From Anisakis pegreffii (Eukaryota; Nematoda; Chromadorea; Rhabditida; Anisakidae), in NCBI GenBank assembly GCA_035041965.1, contig JAPYMA010000554.1, forward strand, positions 1 through 64,000: DNA of 64,000 bases, written 5' to 3'. Position 1 is the first letter of the stretch; the number at the start of each line of letters is the position of its first letter. The notes under the pieces were generated by a model, which saw only the letters and a program-made list of their open reading frames with translations, made no database searches and was not told the origin of the DNA. Below are positions 50,432-64,000 of the stretch, piece after piece. Both the position numbers and the translations under genes were made by a program.

Positions 50432-53400
50432 TCAAATTGCTGCTAAAAGCTCGTTTTGCGATGAACTCTCAACAATTGTATTCAGCGACGCTGTTGTGGA
50501 TGAATCTGGTGGTATATGACGGTCCTGAAATGTTTTGGATTACATTCGTTGATACAAGAACCCGATGACTTTTTGCTTTCGTTCACTTTTATGATCCAGA
50601 TCAGTATAATCACTGGATTCTTCAATAGATTGCTTAGCTGAAAGCAACAGATGCAACTGAAGGGTGATAAGCATCTGATATCAAATAAGTAATAAATCGA
50701 CAAATCACTCGTTACAGTATACTTCAGCTACACTACAACTTCAACACAGAAGCATTCACCATTTTTCATACAGTTATATTTGTAACAGATGACAGACAGA
50801 CAGAATATGGAAGGTGAATGTAAACCTCATTCGGAGTGGATGTACTGGTAAGTGTGGATCGAGAATTTGAAGAATCACAGTCTAAATCGGTTGTTGTAAT
50901 ATTATTATCGTTATCAGCCATCTGCCTTGTTTCTGAGCAGCCTTCTGAAGATGCGGATATTGGTATCGATGAAATTGGCGAATTACTACACAACACCGCC
51001 TGATTTCCATTCGGGTCCATTAGTGCACTGAAATATTGTCATTTATCACGACGAAATCTTACAGCAAATCAAATGCTTTCAACTGCAACGATCAACTGAG
51101 TGTATTGAACGAATGAATGAATAACCTTTCAATACTGGTTGTTGTTTCACCACTTGATGATCGTGTTGATGCAGTGCTATCATTCGAAATTGTTGATGTC
51201 CACGACTGAGGTCGTTGTGACCGATTATGTGAGCATCGTTCAGGTATCGCCTCACTCGTTAAACTGAATTGTCGGGAATTTCTAATTTTCTGGTATATTG
51301 CCGTTGAACATACATGTCGAACATAGCTCAATGCATTAATGTTGAGTGTCAACGAATTCTTTCACAATTCGAGATAATCAATGGATTCATCAGTGCGTTA
51401 TTCACTTGCATAATCTAAGTTCGTGTATGAAAAAACTGTCCTATGATCACTTCGAAAATGGACCAAATATATACCATAAGTGACCGAAACAGACTGAATG
51501 AAAGTATGAATTTACTAATGAAAATTCTGATAAGTCAGACGAGAAATGTACCGATTGAGTCGTTGAATCCACCTAATTTTAGCGTTCTCATCTAACGGTT
51601 GTATGGCATACGCTTCACTCTTTGTCTCGTCCCATATTTCGAAACGTGACGGTGATGTTTTTGATGTGTCTACGAATCCCAAACTGCATGTCTGAAATTT
51701 GATTCGTTTAAATTATTCAGCCAATAGAAGCTTCTGAATCAATGGGCTTAAGTTTAATTGCCGTGATGAACGAGATAAATAGAAGAATTAAACGATGAAT
51801 AAATTAAATCTGTTCGCCACCAAGTCATTGAATGTCTACGCAATTCAAGCTGCTTACGATCAAACCTAATTTATAAAGTCTGCTAACCATTATCAATCAA
51901 ATTTATTGTCTAAGAAGTTAGTTGACTGCATTAACCAGATTTCCTGTTCATAAACCAACTGAATTTAATCCTATCAAACGAGCGATTATAACCCTACTAT
52001 TACAAGCCGTTAATGAGAAAACACTCCTGCGTCAATGGAAATACTTTCACCGATAATGAGTTGAAACACATCTAATCAATGAATTCAAAAAGGAAACAGT
52101 CAAAACCAGATATTGACCGTTAACTGATTGTAAGGTTTTACATGAATTTGATTATGTGCTTGACATGAATAGCACTGCATAATACAAGCAGCTGAATTCT
52201 GCATAACCTATTCTATTACCTCACTCGATGAATTCGTACTGAAAATCGTAAAAATTTGAGAAAAAACAAAGAAAAACAATTGGAATGAAAAATTGCGAGA
52301 ACAAGTGAGCATTCAAAGTGTAAGAGGCGTGATGATCAACGAACCGGGATACACAATTTGTGCTCATAATATTCAGGTGCATACGGTACAGGTTGTGTTC
52401 GCTTTTTACAAAACAGAACACCACCATCGAACAAGAACAAATGTCTTCGTTGAGCCTTATTCAGACGTTTTGCCTTCTTTTTGAATGCAAAAACATCACA
52501 TTCGCTTTGCAGTCTCAATGGTCCCAATAAACTCAAATCACCCTGCAATCGACCAATCATCACTTTCAATTATCGTCATGCTCTTCACATGAACGTGCAT
52601 AACCCGTAATCATAATCCCCTAAAAATCGCTCATTTAAAGCTAACAAATGCTCGCGCGTACCGATTACTTTAATACTTAACAATTTCAATGGACTCTAAT
52701 GCAACACTCTAAGGAGTAATCCATAAAATAATCACTAAACTAAACAAGACCAACGCAACAATACGATTTAATCACGAAACTTTTCGCTTGGATGTTTGAG
52801 AACGATTGTTTACATGTTTACACAATAAACATAAATTCTTTGATACCTCGTTTTTTTTCGTTAGCCTTATTCAACATTATAGTACAACAAATTCACAAAA
52901 CTACTCGCCTTTTCAAACACCTTTGCAAATAATCAAACCTTCAGTACTGAAGATGCCTTTTTTGGATTGATCTTGTGATTGGAATTGTTTTAGTTTTCAT
53001 CAATGTATGTGAAAAAATGAAAGAATGATGATAAGTTTTGCATGGAATGCGGAATAAAACGAACCGCAAATCCAGAAATATGTAACTGATGCATTGCAGC
53101 ATTTAATTGTGCCAACAAATCTAACATTGTCGATAAGGCTAATTCTACATCGTTTCGCACTTCCTCTGAACAATGACGATGCAGTTCCTGGAGTGAATCG
53201 TGTAAATGAATTACTATACGGTTAGGTAAACTTATACAAACATGGACACAATCAACGATGAGGTATTTTCCCTCTAAAAGTATAGAAGAAACAAATAAAA
53301 CACATACTGAGCGCTAAAACAACTTCGTCCATTTGGAAATAACTCCTCCATGAATTCAAAAATCGCCTTGATGCATTGACTCAAGCGTGTTTTTGAATTC

Positions 53401-56400
53401 CTGGACGAGTGATTACCAAATAATTTTTACCAAATAAATTGTTTACCAATTGCCAAATTACCAAACCAAATATAAATAAATAATAAATAATTTCATAGAA
53501 ATTACTTTTAATAAGAGTTGATATTTGGTTATCCTTTGTATCGGCTTCAACAAATACGCACTCAAAGGTAAGGGATGACCAGCACGTTTTTGACAATCCT
53601 GCATAAACGATTGTAATCATGATAAGAACACTGCTCAGACAAGATAAAGACGGTGATTATAGATGAATACAAGCCAATAAAAATTCAGAATTCAGCTAAG
53701 AAAAAACACTCTGAACTAAAGAACTGATTGCGTGAGTTAATATAACAGTTCTGTTACATGATCCGAAGTCATAATCGATATGGTTGCGGTTAGAAAAGGA
53801 CGTCGTATCGTGACTGAATGCATAAACATACGAATCGAAAAAAAAACAAATAACGAACAAATACGATATAAATCGAATATCGCCCTACAAAAGAATCAAT
53901 TGAAACTAACGCTGAAGAATTTACATCCATCCACATGTTCACGTCTCAGTGCTTCACTGAGTGGCTTATTTTGACAATAAGGATGATAGAGTTGCAAGAA
54001 TTGATTACGATAATTCATAAAACAATGACATATGTCAACCACCGAATCAGTATATCGCAGAAATTCAGCTAATAATGAAGTGTCGTGAAAATGCAGCTGC
54101 AATTCAAGTGTGTTCTAGTTGGAACTTTATTCTTTTCAAATTCACCCATAACTGTGATGAAATGGAATGCCTAAACGCATATTCGAAATAACTCACCAAA
54201 TCTCTCAAATTCCCGAAAACAATGTCAGCTCGATCTCGTATCGGTGCTGGTATTTGATTGGCATTTTCAGGTGCTTCAAACGGTTTAATGTAATAATCAA
54301 CAATTGATTGCAGTTCTCGAACGTAAGTTTGTTCAGTATTCACCTGAAATTTCGACTAAGTGAAACGGAAACGGTAAAGGATGCATTCGAATTGGAAGTT
54401 AAATGAGTGCTGAACTCAATCTCATTTAAATGAATTGTTGATACGAGTTCGACTTTTGTAGATCTATCATGTTTGTATGACTACAATCCGATTTGCAATC
54501 ATCAGCAGCATGAAAGTGACATATCAGACTACATTCATTTCGGTATCCGTTCATCACGGTTCATTTATTCATAGACAAAGTATCTAAACGATGGACCACC
54601 CCATCGGGTTTGCTTCAATGCCTTCATACTGATAAAATCTCAGGATAAATGCATTCCAACAATAGCTGCGCTAATGACACTGATGACAATAACATATTGA
54701 TAATAATACTGCAAATAAAAACGACAACGGCATGCAAACAATAATAATAATGACAGTAGAAATAACAGCAAAAAAAAAACAAGAATAATAATCAACTGAC
54801 CAATTCTGCAATGACAAAATCAGCAATTGAATTTCGTTCAGCATTTGGAGTATCGAAAATGATATGCTCATCGCTTTCGCAAGACGGACCTTGCGAGTTC
54901 TGTGAATGAAAATCATGGAGCACCTCTATTTGCCGCTGAAATGAGCATTCTTAATGGCTTTACTTGCCACGGTTATCATCATCAATGGAATTTCAATCAG
55001 GAAATCACTTTATTAGAATGCATTTTCGGCGGTGAATAATTCAAAAAAAATTTGAAATCCAAAAGTTCTAATTAGTTCCGGATGCTTGAAGTCAATTTCA
55101 ATAATTGAACGAACAATGAAATCTGATCAAAATTTGAATTAATTCGAGGAAATATTGAATGATTCGTGGAAAGTTGATGCTTTTTGAATGCGTTTAAATG
55201 CATCCAATCATGAAAGGGTAATTGAGGTTGACTGCAGGTGAGCAATGCGTCTTTGATTCATTTTTGATCGAATAATCTTTTTGTTCTGATAAATCATAAA
55301 GCAGAGCATTTGTTGGGCATAATGATTATACATGAAAGGCTTGACGAAATAGTTTCTTTGCAAAAAAATGTGCGATTGTGAACGAAAAATTAACTGATTT
55401 AAGCTTAATTTCAAAACTGAATTGAAAATTATTTACAGATTGCAAGCGGCTACGAAATTGATAAATTACCCGTGCCGTTTCAAGTACTTTAATAGTGAAG
55501 CGATCGATGAATTTCATAAACAAGCAATTGGAATAATAAATTATTGCCATTTTATACCGAAGTTCAGATTAAAACAAACAAAATATAACGAAGATTTGAA
55601 ACGTTTGATGATAGAAATGCATTTGTTATTAGGGATAAATGATATGAATGCATCAGAGGATTAGATGTGGTGGTTGGATTGCACAATATTTTTACACTAA
55701 TATTACAGTGCGGTTGAAAATGAATCGTTAAAAACCGATAACAAAGGCAAGATGATTCTTTAATTTAGATTACAAATTTTGAAGTAATAAATATTTTAGG
55801 AATCAACAAAAACATGCACAGCAAAGTGGAATATCTAACAATAGGAATTGTATCGCTGAATAATAAGCGAACCGTGACTATGCTACGTTCAAGTGCAATA
55901 ATACTCAGAACAATGAACGTGAAAAATTCAGCGTATAAAAATATGGTTGAAATCAATACTCAACTGAATGAATGTTGCTCAGTTGAACATCAGAAATTTG
56001 AGTTCCAAATGTAGTCAGCAAGTGAACAGAAATAGATTCGATAATCGTTCACATAGTACAAGTATGGGTTTGGATGATGCGGTGATGCAAGTATCATCGA
56101 TACAACGAATGCAATAAACAGAAAGCGGAACGTGAATAAAATGATGAAGCACAGCAATGAGAAAGCAAATAAATAGACGAATAACTACTACACGAAGAAA
56201 TACATAAAATCGCATTCGTAAGGGAAATTTTTTTTCGCTGAGATTTGATGAGTGGATCCCGAGTGGTAGTTACGTACAGACAGGAACGTGCTCCGCCTTT
56301 TCGAATAGATTATTCGCTTATTTGATTATCCATTTATACTTGCATAAGATACAAAAAAGTGCTAACAGTCAGCTATGTTCAACTGAAAAGTTGGAAAGTT

Positions 56401-59400
56401 TGACGGCATGACATCACCGAACATACAATGCGTGTATGCAGAATTGCTTCTGACGAATACTTATAAAAGAGCTTTTCAGTGTCATTATTATTGCTGTGTG
56501 TGAAAGTCAGAATAAATGCGATTACGTTTAATAATCAAACCGACGATTGCTTGGTGCAATTGAAATGAAAGTAAGTTCGAGTGAAGTATTGATGGAAGAA
56601 TCCAAATGAAACATATTAGTGGCTAGAGGAGTTGATCGATTTCAAATAACGGAATTATCGAATATAAGCATATTCGAAGAATAAATCTGGACGAATGAAA
56701 GGTTAATTTAAATAACTGAAATGAGTAAAGATGAATCGAAAAAGCCAAGCAAAAAGAATAATCATGATAATAGAAAAAATACGCGTAAAATTACCGTGTA
56801 TGGTGGCAATAATGCAGAACTTGAGAATGATCTTGAGTAACGAAAACTACTCCGAAAAAACATTTGAGTTTACTGAAATGATGACATTTGAAAACGGCGA
56901 AACAGAATCAATCGCTGAAGTATTACAAAAACGCGTCAGCACTATTATGAACGATCAATCGAAATATTAATCGCAATCCGAAGTATTGTTTGTTATGATA
57001 CACGAGCTTTTCTGCAACTAACCTTTTGGCTCGCGAGCACTTTTGCTCAGTCTAGATGTAGGATGAATCAATTTGCTGAATTCACAAGCAGCAATTTTTT
57101 AACGGCCAAACAGACAAACAAAAATAATGAATGTGAGTAAGAGGGTTGAAAAAAAATCATGTGAATATGGGTTTATGAGAAAGTAAACAACGAACGTATG
57201 GGTATAACACAAATAACAATTAACGATAAGACGCAGGTAGATATAATATAATATGGTTGATATCAACGCATATGGTCAAATAACCTCCAAATAACATGTC
57301 GATAACAATATCGACGCAATCAGTTACATATGGGCATTCAATGCCATCTCTAAGAAATGTCCATGTGCGAGTTGACAGCAAATACCCTGAAGCGATTGAT
57401 TCATCGATCCATTTAGGCACATTTTAATCAGTCAATTGAAAGGAAGTTTAATCGCAGTGAAAATTATGCGATAATTCAATGATTGAAATCAATGACAAAC
57501 ACAACACAACATCACAATAATTAGTTGATCCTTCTTGCACAAAATTTGAATGCAATTTTATCAGACAGAATAATTTTTCTAGACGACATTCTCAAGAAAA
57601 GTTGAAAAGCAATTAGAGTGTATTCATACAAACGAACAAAAAAATAAAGTTTAAAGCAGCAAAACGCCTCATAAATCAATCATTAATCGGAACAAACCGT
57701 CAAAGTGCTGAATGACGGCAACGGTGCCAGAAAAATAAAGGAAATCGAAAAAGGGACAATATAAGACTGTCCATAATGCTCAATCCTTTTCTAAGATATG
57801 TTTTGTTGTGAATGAAATGCTATGCTAACATAGACACATCTCATTCGATGTGCGCTCGAATGAAGTTGAGAGTATTGAATGCGACTGGAAATTTTAGCTA
57901 AAGTTAAGCAATTGCGAACACTGAAACATGATTATTCATGTCAGTTATGTCATATAACATAAATTAGTCTTTTACATGAAATGGGTATGCTTCAACGTTT
58001 CAACAACCCAACAATTTCGAACATCAATTGAACTGAATGCTCCTACGGATTACAGATGGATGTTTCACCTAACAGTCTGACCTGAAGTACGACAGAAAGA
58101 AGAAAATTTTCACTCATTAAACGCGAATTATGCCGCAATAATTTATTGGAATAATTGTGTGACAATTTATTAGCATTAATTTAAAGAGGAAGTGAATAAT
58201 GTATTCGAATGAACACTCGCACCATTACATTCGAGAATGAACACTTGAAAAAGATCACGCTGCAGATTTTGAACTAACTATGAGAGAAGTTCGAGTGACG
58301 AGTTTGAAGAGAGTGAAGAAATGAGGAAAGCGAAATACAGTTAAACGATATCCAAAAAGAATCGCTCTGTAAACAAAATGCTACGGCACATAGGAAGTGA
58401 CGTAAAAGAGTTCCAACAGTCGATTTATCTCGATCATTTGATTATACAGCAAAGAATGACTGAAAACTGGATTTCTGGAAGATTTCAGTTAACCGCAGGC
58501 AAAACGATTACCATTAATAAGGTATAAAGCGAAAGTGATAGGTGACAATTATTTGGACATATTCTGACAGCAATAAGAATTTGTTTGATAGAGTGTAAAG
58601 ATGAAAATAGTCAACGTTGTGAAATTCAAAATGAATAGAGAACTAGAAATGGATGTAGGAGTTGGCGAGACTCATGCGTTATCTTCACCACACAGATAGA
58701 TGCTTAACGTAATCAGATGGAGTGATGAATAAAAAAATAATGTAATAATATTTCAGTGAAACGATGTAGTTTCGAAATGTTTCGTCATGAAATTTGCTAC
58801 AATATACTGACGAGAATAAGAATATCCTCACTGAAAAGAGATAATTCCAACACAATACTTAGACTAAAGCGATATGTCACTTTGAAGGTTGAGAAAAAAA
58901 TATTCATCTATGTGATCGCTTAAAGTAAGTTGATATGAGCGTAGAGAATAAAAAGTGACATTTTCTAAACATTGATATGAAGTGAAAAAATAACGCAATG
59001 AATCTGCTAAACCGATTATTGCAGAAACTAAAATTAGATCCTATCGTTAACAATTTTTTCATATGCCATCAACATATAGAGCCAGCCTATCGACGCCAAG
59101 CAGTTTCAGACTGGTACGTGAGACATATAATAAAAAGGTTGTTTCATTTCTTGCAAAAAAACAAAACATTCCGTGGAAAATGTTTCTTCCGAACGAAAAT
59201 CATGATATGAAAAATGTATTTGGTAAACAGACGCAAGTTCGAATGGTGCGCATGTAAGGAGGTAGTTAATAGAGGAAAGGCGTATGCTTTGGCATAGAGT
59301 TGCTTGGAATGAGAAAGGATAACAATTGGAATGAGTTCGTTGATGCGGATGTAAGGAAGATATATGTAAGAATGTGATTCTGAGGATGATCAGAGAAGAG

Positions 59401-62400
59401 AGTAACACAAACGATGAATGTTTAATGGTGGGAATTGATATGATGAGGTCAAAAACTGGGTAGAATATCGTTGGAGCAAAGCTGTGCATATCTATATGTG
59501 TAGAATACATCAAACAATGAGACATAACGTTTTTTGTGAGTACTTTTGGATAATAAAGAGCAGTGAGAATATATGAATGACCTTCTAAAATTTGAATAAT
59601 TTTAACGAATTAACGACTTGAAACACATGAGCAATATTGCTCAAGGTTACGAAACTGAGCTGAGATTCAACGCTTTGTTTATGGAGAGGATTTTTTGGAA
59701 TTATTTAGCGACAATACTTGTTAAGATGAGAATTATGTTTAATTTCAAAGAATGGTGTTCTTCAAACGTCTGACATGATATGTCATCCTGTCATCAATAG
59801 CACAAAACCGACTAATCCCTTAGATAAGCTGAACTGAGTGATACAAATATAATCGGAAGAAGTCAATATTTACAGTATATTCATTCAATGAACACAGAAT
59901 AAGAAAAAATGAATGCGGAAAAATGTGTAAATATTCGAATTATAATACGGAATAGCTGAAACTCAAATATTTGAGTCAGTTATTCTTCAAAATGTGAATT
60001 TCCTTTTGCTCTCCTGTTGCATTCACAATACGGTATTATGCCCAAACAATGAGTAAACTGTATGTCAGAGAAGAATATGTATCATTCTTGCACACAATCT
60101 TATCAAAAGAAATATGCGCTCAGAAATAACGAGACAAAAATAATTCCTCGGAATTCTATTATTACAGAAACCAAAAATCAAACTTTACTTTCTTGTTTTC
60201 TCCTTTTTTGCTGTAATAAGTAATAATGAAACGAGTCCACTTACGTAAACATCATCTATGAAACAAATACATGAAAATTATGGACGGTAATTATTCAAAT
60301 TCAATTATGTCCTTTTTTTAAAAAAAATTTGATAAGAAAGAGATGAAATCCCCATACTGAAAGATCTTTTAGGCACATTTGACTCAATAAAATGAATTGT
60401 GATAATTCCACGTAATATGAGAATATTCAGTTAACAAGTGAAAAGTTTCGGAGTAACAGCTCTTTCAATGCAATATTATAGAGCACTAAAAAACTCGAGA
60501 CAAGTTTATTTTCAAAAGGTGGATTGGCTAAAAAAACCATCCCAATATTTACGGCTCCATTAGATGTGTTTATTTTCATAAATAAAACCTTCAAATTGAT
60601 TATAACTACTTCTCAATGTATCGACGGATGGCAGTCGTGAAAGAGGAATGTCTTAATGCAAACAAATATGTATCGCAAACAATGAACACCTGAGAAGGTG
60701 TATTGTATTGTGTTCGCTTAATTGACGCCACTGATTTCTGTAACAATACGAATCAATTATTCAGTGACAAACAATGAAAGAATACACACTTTGACCTTTA
60801 AACAAGTGCGATAGTTACTTATTTGTTGATTTGTTTACTGTTCCTATCAAATTCTAACAGAATAATTCATTAATTGGTGAGAATTGAAGTTGAATGAACT
60901 ATAATTGATGAAATTCTTCGACAGTGATGATCAAATTCAGGTGAATATATCGAAGTGTGAATGAAACAGTTACATTAAACGATTACGTCAACATATGCGA
61001 CAACGTTATGGAATGATAAATACTTTGATGATGACAATAATGACTTTCGTCGCACACATGGAATGACCATAAAGACAGCAAGTTATGTAACAATTGAAGG
61101 AATTTGTGCAAGTCAAGGAATATTCAGAAGTTTATCCATAAATGAGTGAAGTACTAAATTGTTCCAATAACGAAAAAGTGAAATGAGTAGAAAATTTACA
61201 ACTACATGAATGTCTGAACGACAAAGATACGTAGAGTTGGAAATTAAGTGCGGCAACTCAAGTCAACATCGATGTGATCAGTAATGAATATTTGGATGAA
61301 AAAAAAAAGGAAAAGGAACAAACCACGTTGAATACTATTCGATTTTGTTGAGGAAGTGCTTGAGTCGTAGTTGGATCGGAATGAAGAAACGATTCGAAAA
61401 TATTTTCGAGTGAATTTGATAAATTCGAAAGCAGGCAGCGACGACGCTTAGTGGGAAGAATTGATAAATTGGACAGATGTCTTTTGAGAGTCTTCATTTT
61501 CAACGAGTTATTATTCATCTTTCATGAATTGCTGTTGAAATTTGGTGAATGCAAAATGAGTATTTATTTGAACAGAATATGAGATTCATCAGCGATATAT
61601 GAATATAAATGAAGTTTTCCAACTGAACATGCTGATTGTGAGGATCTCAGAGAATAAAACGGCGTTCGAAGACGAACACAAACTTGAGGACTAATATGAC
61701 GTCAATGGAGAGGGATAACAGTGATAATGTGATTGTACTCAGTAAATATTCACTTACTTCGAAGTACAGATTAATGATTGCGTCAAAGGCTGATAAAGAA
61801 TATTGTAAAGTTATTGAATTTTTTCGAAAATGCTCACAGATGACATTCCAAAACGGAGTTTAAAACGATGGAATTAGGTAATTTATAGAATGTCAGGAAT
61901 TAATTGATGATGAAAATGTGATGAGCAGAAGTGCAGATGATTGCAATGTAAAGTTACACGAATTCAACTTCAGCAATAGACACTACGCAATAGTGGGCAG
62001 AGTTGAATCAATTTTTTTTGCAGATGTGATTGCGAATTGAAATGAAATGAAGCGATATGCAGCGAAGATTTAGGAATTAATGCTTTGAGCAACGTACAAC
62101 GCGGATAGATATCAAACTGTAGAGGATGGAATTTGAGTGAAGTGGACAAAGGATCAGATTAAACTTTGGACGATCGAAAATGATCGAGTGATTATGGGAA
62201 ACAAGTAGTTCAGACGGAGTAATAATATAATAGGTACCTGAGTGGCGCGCGATGAAACTATAGTACTTTGCATGAGATCAATCGGTAGGTGGAGTTAATG
62301 GAAAACGGATGAGGAAGATTTAAGAATGCGATAATACGTCTTTGAATATGAATAATGTTGGGTTATTGATAAATGATTACTGAATAAACACAATAAAACG

Positions 62401-63204
62401 ACAGTTCCATTACTGAAATTCAGTGAGACGAAGAGAATTACCTACGTCACTGTGACATGCCTCTGTGACGAACGCACTAGCTCGGATTGTTACTATGAGC
62501 AACCGAAACAGATGCTAGAAATTATTGATGGACTGAATTAGACAGGGATGAAACGGGATGGATCAACGCAGAGGTATCAAAATGAAGATAAGTGGTTCTC
62601 TTATTAGAGATTTACTGCTGAGAGCGCATCGAGGTTTATTTCGCGAGTATATGACAGCAAACGTTTGTATCTTCGGATACTTGCCACTTTCTTTGGAACG
62701 AAACGTGACAAAAAAGTAGGACAACAGTTGAGAAGTTGATGACATTCTGGAATATGTTCAGACATATTCGCCCGTAAAAATTCAGACCAAACATATACCA
62801 AGACAAACATGAAGTACACAATGAGGTAGTTTGCGATATCGGATATTGCGATATGCTCGAGATAGCATCACAAAAGAAGACACTTTAAAAATTGATCATA
62901 TATTTTTTGGTTCGGAACTCTTGTAGTACCTTAACATTAATACTCACGAAGGCAAAAATGCCAACCATTAATAACAATATCAGCGGTCAAGTATCACAAA
63001 AGTGTGCAATGTGCTGTTGGAAGATATTGGCACTGAACTGACCTTAACGGGTGAAGTGATTGGTGACGCAGATGAAGTTTGCTTCAATTTCTCAGGACTG
63101 ACGACCTGAACCGGTGGTCGGCGATTCTCTCGACCAGCCAATCTTTGAAGAGCATCACGACGTGACGCACTCATACGGCGAATGTCATCGATTCTTTCAG
63201 CCAC
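50432..63204 (-). CDS. DBL-family Rho guanine nucleotide exchange factor (MCF2/MCF2L-like), N-terminus outside window
   Basis: Eleven exons join in phase: 63043-63204, 54801-54899, 54197-54343, 53911-54096, 53506-53598, 53065-53187, 52345-52542, 51552-51691, 51126-51281, 50826-51027 and 50432-50524 (TGA). They give the last 532 residues. The first visible exon ends a spectrin-like region and linker (RIDDIRRMSASRRDAL, RRPPVQVVSPEK). The DH domain (about 79-268) shows FVIAELVNTEQTYVREL, FGNLRDLLHFHDTSLL, YCQNKPLSEAL, LSAYLLKPIQRITKYQLLLK and LNAAMHQLHISGF. The PH domain (about 271-382) shows GDLSLLGPLRLQ, QRRHLFLFDGGVLFCKK, SRFEIWDE and RWIQRLNR. A Ser/Thr-rich tail of about 150 residues follows. 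DH-PH proteins load GTP onto Rho-family GTPases at membranes. The motif match is closest to MCF2L (DBS), so a Sec14 domain is expected upstream, beyond 64000. The intron 54900-63042 is about 8.1 kb. Confidence 0.92.
54900..63042. other. 8.1-kb intron of the RhoGEF gene
   Basis: No exon, transposon or RNA gene was recognised here. Open frames of 60-140 codons on both strands (for example 55422-55664, 56731-56970, 57220-57420, 59106-59525) are about as frequent as expected by chance for this base composition and show no domain. A small nested gene cannot be ruled out. Confidence 0.6.
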
Positions 63205-64000
63205 CTGACAGTATTTCTTATCAGTTATTTGTACGATCATCTAACAAAATTAATATCAAGATCAAAATGTGAATTGTTTAGTTTGCTATGCAAGCGAATT
63301 GATTACCGCAGGTATTATTCATGTAATGAACGATTCGACCATGAATGTTGAACGATGCGATTAATGAGTTATCTTGGTCCGCATTGTAAAAATTTTTCAG
63401 CAAAAGATAAAAATGATAAAGTTATACTGCAAAATCGAACAACGTACCACTGTACAAAGCAAGAAAGATTCAATGACATGGTAACAATAATAACGAAATG
63501 AAACTGAATACTTTAAACAGTTTCTTAGAACTTGAATATGAATGCTATTCGTTTGCGTTTATTTATGATGTATTGTACTCGTTGAGAATCTTATTAAATT
63601 AATGATACATAAAATATATAAGAATATCTTTGAGCTGTGTAAACGTATTATATCAATTAATTTACATATTCAAGAGTAAGTACATGTTAATATATCTATT
63701 AAGTACATATATCCATTAGTACATTTACATACCTATTAATATCTCTTTCAATTTGTGAAATTCGATATTTTAATGAAAGAACAGATTAAGTTTAACGATG
63801 TAATTAAAATAAGTTGATAACATCATGAACTTCAAATGAATGTGATACGTTCTCCGCTACAAGATCAATTCTGAATAAATCCCCAAAAAATTTTGATTTC
63901 ACTAGAACAGTTAGCGATATAAAGTGTGGAGTGACATTTGATTGATGAAGGTCATTCTCACAAATAATACAACTAAATAATTTATCTCAGGTAATAAGCA
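63205..64000. other. Upstream intron of the RhoGEF gene
   Basis: AT-rich, no exon recognised. It follows (in gene order, precedes) the first visible exon, whose acceptor is TACTGTCAG at about 63205. Confidence 0.5.

Noticed and set aside
53381..53620. 79-codon minus-strand frame near the DH domain
   Set aside because: Wrong frame; the real exon 53506-53598 encodes the conserved LLKPIQRITKYQLLLK segment.
55422..55664. 80-codon plus-strand frame after a TTTACAG acceptor inside the RhoGEF intron
   Set aside because: It looks coding-like, but frames of this length are expected several times by chance in an 8-kb AT-rich intron, and no upstream exon fits.
56731..56970. 79-codon charged plus-strand frame in the same intron
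   Set aside because: Same chance argument; no domain and no partner exon.
57220..57420. 66-codon minus-strand frame that might be an extra RhoGEF exon
   Set aside because: The exons at 63043 and 54899 already join in phase with a family-consistent linker.

Overview
This is an AT-rich animal nuclear window and almost certainly nematode. Genes are split into many exons with TTTCAG-type acceptors, and several start codons lie just downstream of an unpaired acceptor, as expected for spliced-leader trans-splicing. The V-ATPase accessory gene (ATP6AP2) and the RAB11-binding WD-repeat gene (WDR44) lie close together on one strand. From memory their C. elegans counterparts, vha-20 (R03E1.2) and sym-4 (R03E1.1), are also neighbours. 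All gene models were built by hand from splice phase, reading frame and family resemblance. Nothing was checked against RNA or databases.

Layout: 1-115 is the tail of a plus-strand gene. 540-8010 is a satellite-like block: a 270-bp array, a 150-bp duplication, a 29-bp repeat pair, an (AT)n tract, 237-bp units and 404-bp units. 9683-12557 (minus) is an unrecognised Lys/Ser-rich gene that carries a palindromic foldback element in one intron. 14488-17844 (plus) encodes a protein with two MAM-like domains. Four well-supported housekeeping genes follow on the minus strand: ATP6AP2 (19566-22025), MRPS14 (22591-23468), WDR44 (24914-31913) and IDH3B (34546-36979). 37.0-42.1 kb is a mobile-element zone with a MITE, an LTR-like unit, a 238-codon ORF and a truncated CR1-like LINE. 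42819-43689 (minus) is a small secreted cysteine-rich gene. 45.6-46.3 kb holds a decayed RTE-like reverse transcriptase. 47553-47753 (plus) is a PDZ exon. 50432-63204 (minus) is the 3' part of a DBL-family RhoGEF; an intron of about 8.1 kb fills most of 55-63 kb, and the gene runs off the right edge.

The genes do not form an obvious pathway. ATP6AP2 (V-ATPase assembly), WDR44 (RAB11 recycling), MRPS14 (mitoribosome), IDH3B (TCA cycle) and the RhoGEF (Rho-family signalling) are ordinary eukaryotic functions. The most unusual signals are the high share of 5' splice sites with a pyrimidine at +3 (27 of 53 traced donors), two foldback elements, a perfect 23-bp hairpin next to AATAAA, a frame conflict in MRPS14 exon 1, and an internally duplicated CX6C secreted protein.
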